Positions 14,890 through 23,325 of a DNA stretch of 64,000 nt are shown one piece after another. This stretch comes from Flavobacterium cauense R2A-7. GTDB lineage: Bacteria > Bacteroidota > Bacteroidia > Flavobacteriales > Flavobacteriaceae. The notes below the pieces were generated by a model. That model was given only the letters and a program-made list of their open reading frames with translations. It searched no databases and was not told where the DNA came from. Within the stretch, counting starts at the first letter, position 1; every line of letters starts with the position of its first letter. Location of the stretch: contig NZ_AVBI01000001.1 of the NCBI RefSeq assembly GCF_000498475.1, forward strand, positions 124,001 to 188,000, in the 5' to 3' direction. Position numbers and translations under genes: made by a program.

Positions 14890-17175
14890 TTATTTCGTTA
14901 AATCGATTGGAATTTTGACCCCAAACATGATATTGAGACCCGGCTCGATAATTTCATACGATCGGAATCTTGACATATGATCTAGATAGGTCGTATCCAA
15001 AACATTGTTAGCGGCAAGTGTAAATTCGGTTTTTCTGTATGTCGTTCCCAAAGAAAGATTCAGCAAAGTATAACCGTTGGTTTTCATCTCATTGGCAGCT
15101 ACTTTTCCTTGTTTAAATGCGGTTACGGTTCCGATGCTCAAAAATGAATTCCTGAAATTACGAATAGCCTCCCAATTAAAACTCAACGTGTTGAACAATT
15201 TTGTAGCCGGCATGGTTGGCAAATACGAATCATTGTCTCTTCTTTTGGCGGTCAGCGTCGAAATTTTCGATTCAAAATGTGTCCATTTCAAAGTTGCGGG
15301 ATGAATATCAATTCCCGCTTCTCCACCAAAAATCCTAGCATCGGATTGGTAAAATTTGTATTCAGGCACCATATTGGCCGGATCAATATTGCTGGCAACT
15401 GAATTTCCTGTCGGTGCAATATAAATATAATTGTTAATCATGTTATTGTACACTGCTCCCTCAATTGAAATATGTTTGGAAGTGTACGACAAGTTAAAAT
15501 CCAATTCATTATTGGTTTCTTTGGTGAAATTTTCATTTCCGATTTCAAAACGTTGGTTTTCCAATTTCACGCCATAGGAGAAAAGCTCGTTTAAATTCGG
15601 CGTTCGGTAACCGGAAGCAAAACTTGCTCTCGCAATCAGATTTTTCCCGATTAAATACGATGTAGCAAAAGAATAACTCAAGTTGTTAAAGTTTTTTGTG
15701 GTGCTGTTGGCCGCATTGATCCGTTTTGAATCCAGATGTCGGGTATCGTAGCGGGCACCAAAACTAAAGGAAAGTTCGTCCAGATCTAATTTCGTTACTC
15801 CCAAAATGCCGAAATCGTTTATTGTCGCATCCGGAATTAACTGTGCAGCGGCATCTTTCATGTTTTTGTTGTTCTGATACATTCCCTGCGTACCGATTAT
15901 GGTGAAAAACTTATACCAGTTTGGCAAATACCATTTGACATCGTAAGTTAAGGATTGTAAACGCATATCCAGATACGTGTATCCTTTTTTAACATATTTC
16001 AACTCTTCATTCTCCGTACGACGGTTGTTCTGATAGCCGAAATTTGTTTCGATTTTCGATTTTCCTAAAAGAAATGTTGATTTAGAATTCAAACGATTAT
16101 CGGTAACCCCATGAAAAGGCGCTTCGATTTCGAAAGGGAATTTTTCAGCTTCCAGACTGTCGATATTTACGATTTGACCGTCTGCATTTTTTACGATATC
16201 CTTACCGTCTAAAATTCCGTAATAAGCCTTATTGAACTGATACGACAATATGGTAGAACCCCACTTTCCGTTTTTACCTACGTACCCTTTTGCGCCGTAT
16301 TCTAACACCCGCGTGTTAGGCACTCTGAAATCGTACCCGTTGTAAAAATAATCCGACAATAGCCTACCCAAGGCATTAAAACCCCAATTGTATTTTTCTT
16401 TTGCCCCCTTTAAATTTAGTTCGCTGCTTGCGCCTAAGTTATTGGAGAACAACCTACTTGTAACGTATCCTTTTTTAGTATTCACCTCAGCCGGTTGCTC
16501 CCCAACAATATGAACAATTCCACCCATTGCCTCGGGACCGTACAACAAACTCATTGGACCTTTTATAATTTCAACGCGGTCCAACCCCACCTCATTAACG
16601 CCGATTCCATGCTCATCATCCCACTGTTGCGTTTCAAATCGCACACCGTCTACAACCGTTAAAACCCTATTCCCGGACAAACCGCGAATGACCGGTCGGG
16701 AAACCAATGGCCCGGTGGTAATTGCATCAACACCGGCTACTTTCTCTAAGGCGTCCATTAAAGTAACGGCGCCATTTCTTTGAAAGTCATTCTTTTTAAC
16801 AACCTCAACCTTATGGGCATTTTTATCCTGTTTGTTATAAAAAGCATTGGAAATTACCACTTCATTTAACCTAAACGATCGCGTTTCCAAGGCAAAATCC
16901 AAAACTAAATCCTCCCCTTTTGTAATTTTAATCTTCTCGACTCTTGTTGCATAACCCAAATGACTGATTTTTAAATGGTAAACTCCTTTTCCTAAATTGG
17001 AAAAAGCATACTCCCCATTTTCGTTGGTTAACACATTCTTATTGATTTCCGAAAGAAAAACACTGGCATGAACTAAAGGCTGGTTGGTGTTTACATCTGA
17101 AATTTTACCTTTTAAGGTTTGTGCATTGGTCATCTGAAAAATCAAACCAATAATAATGTAAAAAAGTGAGCGCAT
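14890..17175 (-). CDS. TonB-dependent outer-membrane receptor
   Basis: About 761 residues. The signal peptide (MRSLFYIIIGLIFQMTNAQ) is followed by a carboxypeptidase-regulatory-like domain (residues about 22-105, GKISDVNTNQPLVHASVFL), a plug domain with MDALEKVAGVDAITTGPLVS, RPVIRGLSGNRVLTVVDGVR and the GPMSLLYGPEAMGGIVHIV box, then a 22-strand barrel ending in the usual aromatic-free FGVKIPIDL. Such receptors import iron chelates, heme, vitamins or metals; the ligand cannot be read from the sequence. No SusD partner is present, so glycan uptake is unlikely. An in-frame ATG at 17193 is an alternative start. Confidence 0.9.
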   Translation of the reverse strand: MRSLFYIIIGLIFQMTNAQTLKGKISDVNTNQPLVHASVFLSEINKNVLTNENGEYAFSNLGKGVYHLKISHLGYATRVEKIKITKGEDLVLDFALETRSFRLNEVVISNAFYNKQDKNAHKVEVVKKNDFQRNGAVTLMDALEKVAGVDAITTGPLVSRPVIRGLSGNRVLTVVDGVRFETQQWDDEHGIGVNEVGLDRVEIIKGPMSLLYGPEAMGGIVHIVGEQPAEVNTKKGYVTSRLFSNNLGASSELNLKGAKEKYNWGFNALGRLLSDYFYNGYDFRVPNTRVLEYGAKGYVGKNGKWGSTILSYQFNKAYYGILDGKDIVKNADGQIVNIDSLEAEKFPFEIEAPFHGVTDNRLNSKSTFLLGKSKIETNFGYQNNRRTENEELKYVKKGYTYLDMRLQSLTYDVKWYLPNWYKFFTIIGTQGMYQNNKNMKDAAAQLIPDATINDFGILGVTKLDLDELSFSFGARYDTRHLDSKRINAANSTTKNFNNLSYSFATSYLIGKNLIARASFASGYRTPNLNELFSYGVKLENQRFEIGNENFTKETNNELDFNLSYTSKHISIEGAVYNNMINNYIYIAPTGNSVASNIDPANMVPEYKFYQSDARIFGGEAGIDIHPATLKWTHFESKISTLTAKRRDNDSYLPTMPATKLFNTLSFNWEAIRNFRNSFLSIGTVTAFKQGKVAANEMKTNGYTLLNLSLGTTYRKTEFTLAANNVLDTTYLDHMSRFRSYEIIEPGLNIMFGVKIPIDLTK

Positions 17176-17204
17176 ATCTAAGGTTAAGTTCATTAATTAC
17201 GTCG

Positions 17205-17212
17205 CAAAAGTA
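17205..17212 (-). promoter_or_regulatory. Promoter -7 element of the TonB receptor
   Basis: TACTTTTG on the minus strand, 29 bases before the chosen ATG (11 before the alternative one). No Fur-like or other operator is evident. Confidence 0.6.
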
Positions 17213-17313
17213 TTGTTTTTTTAAAAAACCGTTACTTTTTTTTCATTTTATTCAATAAAAAACATAATTATATGACAGACCTCGTCAAAGAATAAAAGTA
17301 ATTCTTACAGATT

Positions 17314-17352
17314 AAAAAAGGGATAAATCGTTTTAATGACTTATCCCTTTTC
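17314..17352 (-). terminator. Terminator of the DUF4407 gene
   Basis: AAAAGGGATAA / TTATCCCTTTT stem over a 14-base loop, followed on the minus strand by TTTTTT. The stem sequence repeats that of the terminator at 14828. Confidence 0.7.
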
Positions 17353-17369
17353 CTTTGTCTTAAATGCAG

Positions 17370-18470
17370 TTACATGACACTTTTCTGTTTTTCCACATAA
17401 GCATCCGATTGTAATTTCAGCAGTTCGGAAGCGGCTTTCCGTTTGTAATCATAAATTTCTTTGTCGTCCCGAATGTCTTCATATACCTTGTCGTAAATAG
17501 AGGCATCGGTTTGTTTCTGAAGATTACGTTGGTAATTGTTCTGTTCGATATGGGTTCGTAATGCCGTTTCAGTATCTTCGAGTTTGAAATCGTATTCCCC
17601 TTTTGGCGACAGTAATTTGGCGATAATGGGCGAAGTTTCAATTGCTAAAAACAACAGCATGATAAAGAATGAAGGCAGCCAGGGCAATTTACCCAAGGCG
17701 TTGATGCGTGCCATCAATCCGTCGAAACTGTCTATAATAGTTTTTGAATCGGCTACTTTTTTATCCAAATCGGTTTGCAGGGTTTTGGCCCGCGCTTCTT
17801 TTTCGGTAATGGTTTTCGCAGAATTGGCTTTTAAGGAATCCAATTGTTTTAGCGCCAAATCATGTGCTTCGCGTTTTTCTTTATAAATAGGGCCTTTTCC
17901 CATTTTTTTGGTCCCGGCGGATCCTTCGGCTTCTGTAATGTAGGATTGGTACAAATCGGCCACTTCTTTCTCTTTCGCGTTGATATTCGATTTAATGCTA
18001 TCGATTTCCGATTGGTTTTTCGTCACATCGCCTTTGAAATAATTGGTTACCTGATTTTTATTGGCAATGGCCATTTCATTCTTTTCTTTCAGTAATACCG
18101 TATTGATTTCCTTTTCGAAAATTTTGATTTCCAACGGTTTTGAAATCACGACGGCAATAATCATAGCCAGAACAATTCGCGGTGACGCCTGAATAAGTTC
18201 TCCCCAAAAATTCTCACGTTTGCGGATGGTGGAAACAATAAAACGGTCGAGATTAAAAATTAGTAGTCCCCAAACGATTCCGAAAAGCAAGGCCGGATAA
18301 ACGCTGTCGAAAACCGTAAAAAGAGCATACGCACTGGCGATAAAAGCCATAACCGCCGTAAAGAAAACAGTGGCTCCAATGCCTGCGTACTTGTTTTGTT
18401 CGCCATTGGAACAGGAGTAGATCAGGTCTTTGTCTGCGCCGGAGCACAGAATAAAAAAACGTTTTAACAT
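17370..18470 (-). CDS. DUF4407 membrane protein with coiled coil
   Basis: The 366-residue protein opens MLKRFFILCSGADKDLI, the DUF4407 start, followed by four membrane helices in two pairs: ATVFFTAVMAFIASAYALF and PALLFGIVWGLLIFNLDRFI, then IVLAMIIAVVISKPLEI, and near residue 270 LPSFFIMLLFLAIETSPIIA. Between the third and fourth lies a charged segment of about 110 residues rich in Lys and Glu, likely a periplasmic coiled coil. The C-terminal 80 residues are again helical and charged. Function is unknown. The ATG at 18470 is preferred because the upstream reading has no family resemblance and contains the promoter element. Confidence 0.83.
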   Translation of the reverse strand: MLKRFFILCSGADKDLIYSCSNGEQNKYAGIGATVFFTAVMAFIASAYALFTVFDSVYPALLFGIVWGLLIFNLDRFIVSTIRKRENFWGELIQASPRIVLAMIIAVVISKPLEIKIFEKEINTVLLKEKNEMAIANKNQVTNYFKGDVTKNQSEIDSIKSNINAKEKEVADLYQSYITEAEGSAGTKKMGKGPIYKEKREAHDLALKQLDSLKANSAKTITEKEARAKTLQTDLDKKVADSKTIIDSFDGLMARINALGKLPWLPSFFIMLLFLAIETSPIIAKLLSPKGEYDFKLEDTETALRTHIEQNNYQRNLQKQTDASIYDKVYEDIRDDKEIYDYKRKAASELLKLQSDAYVEKQKSVM

Positions 18471-18536
18471 GATGATGATTTTTTTCCGCGGCGCTCCAAA
18501 CAGTTCGGCTGCGCCACAGGTTGATTGATGATGTAG

Positions 18537-18544
18537 CAAATTTA
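18537..18544 (-). promoter_or_regulatory. Promoter -7 element of the DUF4407 gene
   Basis: TAAATTTG on the minus strand, 66 bases before the ATG. Confidence 0.45.
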
Positions 18545-18668
18545 ACGCCAAATTTTATATTTTGTTGTAAACCAGCCATTTATTTTACCTTGCTTTTAAT
18601 TTGACAGCAAGAACGGTAGTTCGTCGATATATTTTATTGACAATCAGGTATTTGTGTTAAAATAATTG

Positions 18669-18676
18669 TAAATTTG
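18669..18676 (+). promoter_or_regulatory. Promoter -7 element of the duplicated-domain exported protein
   Basis: TAAATTTG, 89 bases before the ATG at 18766, predicting a leader of roughly 80 bases. Confidence 0.45.
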
Positions 18677-18765
18677 TATCAAATACCGCATAGTTTTCAA
18701 AATCCACACCGCCTCAGATTTCAAAATTGAATTTTTATTTATTCATCAACATAAATTTTGAAATT

Positions 18766-19596
18766 ATGAAAACTGTCCATTACAAATTTTACGTCCTAAT
18801 TTTGTTTTTTTTTCTGCAACACGCTTTTCTTTCAGCACAGGAAAAAATGTATTACTTAACGGTTACCACCACCTACAGAAATTTTGAGAACAAAGAAGCT
18901 AAAGCTGCGGATTGGTTGGCGTTGGAGAAAGAATATCTCGAAAAAGTGATTAAAAAGAACGAGTTCATTGTGGGCTATAATGTTTTGAACCACTATTATA
19001 CCGCAAACAATGGTGAGATTGTCTTTGTAAACGTTTACGAAAACTGGGATGCGATTGAAAAAGCCTGGAACAAAAATCAGGAATTGGTAAAACAAGCCTG
19101 GCTCGATGAAAAAGCCAGAAAAGCATTTTATGAAAAAAGAAGCATGTTCTACAAACCCAGACATTCCGATGAAATCTACGTGACGTATGGCGATCGTAAA
19201 CGCATGGCAAAAGCACCCGACAAACCGATGGTCTATTATGTGCGTAAAAGTATTTTTGACACTCCGAAAGACGGTACCGACAAAGAATTTGATGATTTAA
19301 ACAAACAATTATTCGACAACCTTACCATGAAAAACGATGTTGTGAAAGCCTATTACGCTTACAATCATGCGTGGGGCTCCAACAACATGGAATTTGTGGA
19401 AGTTTTTGTAGTGGACAATTTAGCCGATGTTGAAAATGCCTGGAAAAAAGACGACGAGTTGTTTAAAGCCAAATGGAAAGATGAAAAAGGCCGCGAGGAA
19501 TTCAATAAAAAAATGGGTAAGTATTTTACCGGTCAGCATGGGGATTTCATTTACCAGTCCGTTCCCGAATTGTACAAACAGGTAATGCCTAAATAA
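18766..19596 (+). CDS. Exported protein with two related domains, unknown function
   Basis: I do not recognise a named family. The 276-residue product has a signal peptide ending in FLQHAFLSAQ. The mature protein is an internal duplication: the first half runs YYLTVTTTYRNFENKEAKAA, then YNVLNHYYTANNGEIVFVNV, ENWDAIEKAWNKNQELVKQAW and FYEKRSMFYKPRHSDEIY; the second repeats it as YYVRKSIFDTPKDG, AYYAYNHAWGSNNMEFVEVF, LADVENAWKKDDELFKAKW and FNKKMGKYFTGQHGDFIY. Each half looks like an alpha-beta sandwich of the dimeric ferredoxin-like type, where two copies would mimic a dimer. It has its own promoter and terminator and is therefore a single-gene unit. Confidence 0.7.
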   Translation: MKTVHYKFYVLILFFFLQHAFLSAQEKMYYLTVTTTYRNFENKEAKAADWLALEKEYLEKVIKKNEFIVGYNVLNHYYTANNGEIVFVNVYENWDAIEKAWNKNQELVKQAWLDEKARKAFYEKRSMFYKPRHSDEIYVTYGDRKRMAKAPDKPMVYYVRKSIFDTPKDGTDKEFDDLNKQLFDNLTMKNDVVKAYYAYNHAWGSNNMEFVEVFVVDNLADVENAWKKDDELFKAKWKDEKGREEFNKKMGKYFTGQHGDFIYQSVPELYKQVMPK

Positions 19597-19640
19597 TTTA
19601 ACAAGCCGAGGATTAATTCCGAACCTTTATTATTAAAACC

Positions 19641-19671
19641 GAAAGCCACAACTTTTACAGCTGTGGTTTTT
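19641..19671 (+). terminator. Terminator of the duplicated-domain gene
   Basis: GCCACA / TGTGG core stem over a short loop (19645-19666), followed by a T run. Confidence 0.55.
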
Positions 19672-19700
19672 GATTAAAATTTGTCTTTTCAAGATTATTG

Positions 19701-19802
19701 CCTCTATTGTGAACCGATTGCGTTAGGGATAGAGGCGGTATCCTTTCATGGAGTGGTAACGGAATAAAAGATAAAGCCGAAAGCCCGACCGAAGGAAACG
19801 CC
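19701..19802 (+). ncRNA. Possible structured RNA or dispersed element of the flavo-1 type
   Basis: The 102 bases after the terminator do not code. CCTCTAT (19701-19707) pairs with ATAGAGG (19729-19735) around a loop, and the segment reads TAGGGATAGAGGCGGTATCC, then GATAAAGCCGAAAGCCCGA. This order of a 'GGGATnGAnGCGG.ATCC' box and a 'GAAAGCCCGA' box is that of an element I know as frequent in intergenic regions of Flavobacterium and which I associate with the flavo-1 RNA motif. A second, more diverged copy lies at 35797-35894. The association is from memory and has not been tested. Confidence 0.5.
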
Positions 19803-19838
19803 AAAAAAAAATCCGCCACTGTATTGGTGACGGATTTT
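19803..19838 (-). terminator. Terminator of the M20 dipeptidase gene
   Basis: On the minus strand AAAATCCGTCACC pairs with a near-complementary arm over a short loop, followed by TTTTTTTT. Confidence 0.75.
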
Positions 19839-19856
19839 GTATTGTTTATGATTGTA

Positions 19857-21245
19857 TTATTTAGAAAGTTCCACGAAATATTTGTAGAACAACGGAATGG
19901 TTTCGATGCCTTTCAGATAATTGAATACTCCGAAATGCTCATTTGGCGAGTGAATCGCGTCGCTGTCCAAACCGAAGCCCATCATGATCGTTTTTGATTT
20001 TAATTCTTTTTCAAACAAGGCTACAATTGGAATACTTCCTCCGGAACGCACCGGAATGGGTTGTACACCAAACGTATCGGCATATGCTTTGGAAGCCGCT
20101 TGATATCCAATTGAGTCAATCGGAGTTACATAACCTTGTCCGCCATGGTGCGGTTTTACAACCACTTTCACCGATTTTGGCGCAATGCTTTCAAAGTGTT
20201 TGGTAAACAATTTTGTGATTTCTTCCCAATCCTGATTTGGCACCAAACGCATCGAAATTTTAGCGAATGCTTTGCTTGCGATAACCGTTTTTGCCCCTTC
20301 ACCGGTATAACCGCCCCAAATTCCGTTTACATCTAAAGTAGGTCGGATGGAATTTCTTTCGTTAGTAGTATAGCCTTTTTCTCCATAAACTTCTTCGATA
20401 TCCAGCGCTTTTTTATATGCTTCTTCCGAAAACGGACGTTTGCCCATTTCGGCTCTTTCTTCCGTAGAAAGTTCTTCTACGTTATCATAGAATCCCGGAA
20501 TGGTAATATGATTGTTTTCGTCGTGCAACGAAGCGATCATTTTGGTCAATATATTAATAGGATTTGCCACAGCACCTCCGTATAATCCTGAGTGTAAATC
20601 GCGATTCGGTCCGGTAACTTCCACTTCCACATAACTCAAACCACGTAAACCTGTAGTAATAGAAGGTTGTTGGTTGGAAATCATTCCCGTATCGGAAATC
20701 AAAATCACGTCGTTTTTCAGTTTTTCCTGATTGCGTTCCACGAACCATCCTAAACTGGACGAACCTACTTCCTCTTCTCCTTCAATCATGAATTTCACGT
20801 TACAAGGCAAACAGTTGTTCTGAATCATGTACTCGAACGCTTTTACGTGCATGTACATCTGTCCTTTGTCGTCACACGCGCCACGTGCGAAAATAGCGCC
20901 TTCGGGATGTAATTCGGTAGCTTTGATTACCGGTTCAAACGGTGGTGAAGTCCATAATTCAATGGGATCGGCCGGTTGGACGTCATAATGCCCATATACC
21001 AGAACGGTTGGCAAAGCCGGATCGATTATCTTTTCCCCGTAAACGATTGGGTAGCCCGGTGTTTCGCAAAGCTCGACAAAATCGCAACCAGCTTTTTCAA
21101 GGCTTGCTTTTACAGCAGCTGCAGTATCAATAACATCCTGAGTGAAAGCACTGTCGGCACTTACGGAAGGGATTTTTAATAATTCAATTAACTCATTAAG
21201 AAAACGTTCTTTGTTTTGCTGAACGTACTGTTTAATATTGTCCAT
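19857..21245 (-). CDS. M20 family dipeptidase (carnosinase-like)
   Basis: The 462-residue enzyme shows the M20 metal-site motifs in order: VLVYGHYDVQPADP (His and Asp), ARGACDDKGQ (bridging Asp), MIEGEEEVGSSSL (catalytic Glu pair), GLRGLSYVEVEVTGPNRDLH at the dimerisation lid, and near the end the metal-binding His in DAIHSPNEHFG. Length fits the cytosolic nonspecific dipeptidase/carnosinase group. It has no signal peptide, so it should act in the cytoplasm on small peptides. It is a single-gene unit with a terminator directly downstream. Confidence 0.92.
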   Translation of the reverse strand: MDNIKQYVQQNKERFLNELIELLKIPSVSADSAFTQDVIDTAAAVKASLEKAGCDFVELCETPGYPIVYGEKIIDPALPTVLVYGHYDVQPADPIELWTSPPFEPVIKATELHPEGAIFARGACDDKGQMYMHVKAFEYMIQNNCLPCNVKFMIEGEEEVGSSSLGWFVERNQEKLKNDVILISDTGMISNQQPSITTGLRGLSYVEVEVTGPNRDLHSGLYGGAVANPINILTKMIASLHDENNHITIPGFYDNVEELSTEERAEMGKRPFSEEAYKKALDIEEVYGEKGYTTNERNSIRPTLDVNGIWGGYTGEGAKTVIASKAFAKISMRLVPNQDWEEITKLFTKHFESIAPKSVKVVVKPHHGGQGYVTPIDSIGYQAASKAYADTFGVQPIPVRSGGSIPIVALFEKELKSKTIMMGFGLDSDAIHSPNEHFGVFNYLKGIETIPLFYKYFVELSK

Positions 21246-21367
21246 TATGTTGTTAAAATGATGAAAGCCAAATATACAAATAGAAATCCCAATACTAAAA
21301 TTGAAAAACTCAATTTTTTAGAAATTAACGAGTTAAAAAAAGTTTTACAGGAAATTGATGTTTCCAT

Positions 21368-21397
21368 TTTGGAATTACAAAAATATGTATATCTTTG
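21368..21397 (+). promoter_or_regulatory. Promoter of tRNA-Leu
   Basis: TTTG (21368-21371), 18 bases, then TATCTTTG (21390-21397), 38 bases before the tRNA. Confidence 0.7.
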
Positions 21398-21435
21398 CAC
21401 CCACTTACTGAAACAACTACTTGTTTTATAAGCCT

Positions 21436-21517
21436 GCGGGTGTGGTGAAATTGGTAGACACGCCAGACTTAGGATCTGGTGCCTCACGGTGTGTAGGTTC
21501 GAGTCCTATCACCCGCA
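21436..21517 (+). tRNA. tRNA-Leu (TAG)
   Basis: An 82-base class II tRNA with a variable arm (TGCCTCACGGTGT). GCGGGTG pairs with CACCCGC (21510-21516); the anticodon loop CTTAGGA gives TAG. The 3' CCA is not encoded. Confidence 0.95.
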
Positions 21518-21522
21518 CAACA

Positions 21523-21565
21523 AAAACCCTAAACCTTTTTAATTAAAGTGTTTAGGGTTTTTTAT
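21523..21565 (+). terminator. Terminator of tRNA-Leu
   Basis: AAAACCCTAAAC (21523-21534) pairs with GTTTAGGGTTTT (21550-21561), followed by T residues. Confidence 0.8.
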
Positions 21566-21654
21566 TTTCTTTATATTCCCAAAAATATACGTAAAAGAAT
21601 TTACACTACTTGAAATCAGCAATTTCCTTTTGAACAGAACCGCATTGTACGCCT

Positions 21655-22644
21655 TTAAAAAACAATGCGCATTCCGGCCAATGTGTAATTTTGTGTTGTA
21701 CTGAAAGTGTAATTAAATTCAGGCTTGACACGTTCGGAATGTCCTGTTTTGAGTTCTTTTTTCTCATTAATTCTGCTTTTCACAATACTCTTGCCTATTA
21801 TATATCCCATAAAAAGAGCCAACGGATAATCGGAAACCCAATGCACTTTACTTTGTGTCATTTCAAAACACATCAATCCTATAAGACCACAACTTACCGG
21901 TTTGATCCATTTAATCTCTTTGTAATTTTCCGACACAATCACAATTGTGGTCATTATAGTAACCAAGTGTCCTGAAGGCATGGCATCATAATGTGGTGTA
22001 TTTGTTGCATATGCTTTAAATGAGGGAAATAAAGTCCATTTTCCACCTTCATTCCGGTTTTCTTCCGCAATAAAAGGACTTTCCCTACCAGTTGTCCTCT
22101 TAACTGCCTGAACAAAAAAACCAGAGATTATCATCCCTTCCAATATTTCACTTGATGTCTGAACGGCTCTGTAATCATCATTTTTCAAACCATACGTCAG
22201 CAATCCTCCACCTATTAAAATCGCAGTAAATCCATTACCAAACCTGTAAATTGCCGAATTCAAATCTTTTGGAAACATTTTCAAAGGTCCTGAGTAGTTA
22301 TGGCTTTCATTGAACCCAATCTCTTGCCCAAAATCTCGCGAAGAATCAACCATATTCTGATCAAAAGGAACCAAAGCTGCTGTTGCTCCAATGGAGGAAC
22401 CAAACCAAATTAAATTATCTTTTTGAATAAATTGATCTCCCAGAATTACAATACTGTTTGGGATTTTTGTAACAAAGTCGAAAAATTTCGGTTTTTGATA
22501 TTGATAACTGAGATTACTATTAATCCTAAATTCCTGAAAATCTTTATTTAAATTGTTCGACACGGAAAGCGAATCATTTTTTTGCCCAAAGCTCAATGAA
22601 ACATAAAAAAATAAGACCGCTCTAAGAACAACCATCTTTTGCAT
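21655..22644 (-). CDS. PAP2-family phosphatase
   Basis: The 329-residue protein starts with a signal-peptide-like segment (MQKMVVLRAVLFFYVSLSFG). The three phosphatase motifs are present: KRTTGRESP, MPSGHLV and QSKVHWVSDYPLA, which correspond to Kx6RP, PSGH and SRxxxxxHxxxD with some departures (Glu-Ser before the Pro, Lys in the third). Several membrane helices surround them. PAP2 enzymes remove phosphate from lipid carriers, phosphatidic acid or nucleotides outside the inner membrane; the substrate here is unknown. The first gene downstream on this strand is the M20 dipeptidase, beyond the tRNA. Confidence 0.85.
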   Translation of the reverse strand: MQKMVVLRAVLFFYVSLSFGQKNDSLSVSNNLNKDFQEFRINSNLSYQYQKPKFFDFVTKIPNSIVILGDQFIQKDNLIWFGSSIGATAALVPFDQNMVDSSRDFGQEIGFNESHNYSGPLKMFPKDLNSAIYRFGNGFTAILIGGGLLTYGLKNDDYRAVQTSSEILEGMIISGFFVQAVKRTTGRESPFIAEENRNEGGKWTLFPSFKAYATNTPHYDAMPSGHLVTIMTTIVIVSENYKEIKWIKPVSCGLIGLMCFEMTQSKVHWVSDYPLALFMGYIIGKSIVKSRINEKKELKTGHSERVKPEFNYTFSTTQNYTLAGMRIVF

Positions 22645-22768
22645 AATATTGATTCGATATCCGTATTCTACATAAAGTTAAAAAAACCAATATAGTATAC
22701 GAACATCAAAAAACACATTTTCGTCAGGAGGTAAATATTTTAGTCGAAACCTATTATTATCTAAGGTT

Positions 22769-23242
22769 TTATCGCAACGGACGAAGTTTATTGCTGTACG
22801 TAATCAAATAAGGATTCCCCTGTTGCGCATAATCTTTCATTACATACACAAACTTGTATTTTCGGGCATTTTCAGGATCAATTACCGCTTCTTTTTCACT
22901 TAATTTATCCGAAATTCTTGTGGCAAGCGTATTGTCAATCGTGAGATAACCCGCAATGCCGGTTTCCAGATGACTGATTGGATTCCCTTTGTACAATGTC
23001 TTTTTTTCATTCGTTACAACAACGTCTTCGCCTTTAAATCCCTTGGTCAGAATTAAAACCGATGCCGTTTCACCATTCGCCTTCATTTCAGTTAAAAATT
23101 TCCTTTTGCCTGTCTCAGAAACCGATCTGAAATCATCGCGATACTGAATTACCGCCTCTTTTCTTTCCGTAACAGGTGCCTTTTTTGACGAACAACCCAA
23201 CATCAAGAAAACCACAATCAAAACAATTGCCGTATTTTTCAT
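22769..23242 (-). CDS. Lipoprotein of unknown function
   Basis: The 157-residue protein has a clear lipoprotein signal (VFLMLGC, Cys17, then SSKKAP). The mature part includes KFLTEMKANGETASVLILTK and GFKGEDVVVTNEKKTLYKG, and ends YLITYSNKLRPLR. It is probably all beta with one short helix. I do not recognise a family. It is divergent from the glycerophosphodiesterase gene with 83 bases between starts. Confidence 0.65.
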   Translation of the reverse strand: MKNTAIVLIVVFLMLGCSSKKAPVTERKEAVIQYRDDFRSVSETGKRKFLTEMKANGETASVLILTKGFKGEDVVVTNEKKTLYKGNPISHLETGIAGYLTIDNTLATRISDKLSEKEAVIDPENARKYKFVYVMKDYAQQGNPYLITYSNKLRPLR

Positions 23243-23291
23243 AATCCCTTCATTAATCCTTTTAATTGTAACGAACCACCAAGCAAACTAT

Positions 23292-23299
23292 TATCTTTG
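23292..23299 (+). promoter_or_regulatory. Promoter -7 element of the GDPD gene
   Basis: TATCTTTG, 26 bases before the ATG at 23326; a TTG lies 23 bases further upstream (23266-23268), slightly far. Confidence 0.6.
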
Positions 23300-23325
23300 T
23301 ATCGTTAATTAAATGCCAAAGTTTT

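Noticed and set aside
21216..21431. 71-codon plus-strand frame before tRNA-Leu
   Set aside because: It overlaps the dipeptidase start and the tRNA promoter, and shows no protein-like pattern.
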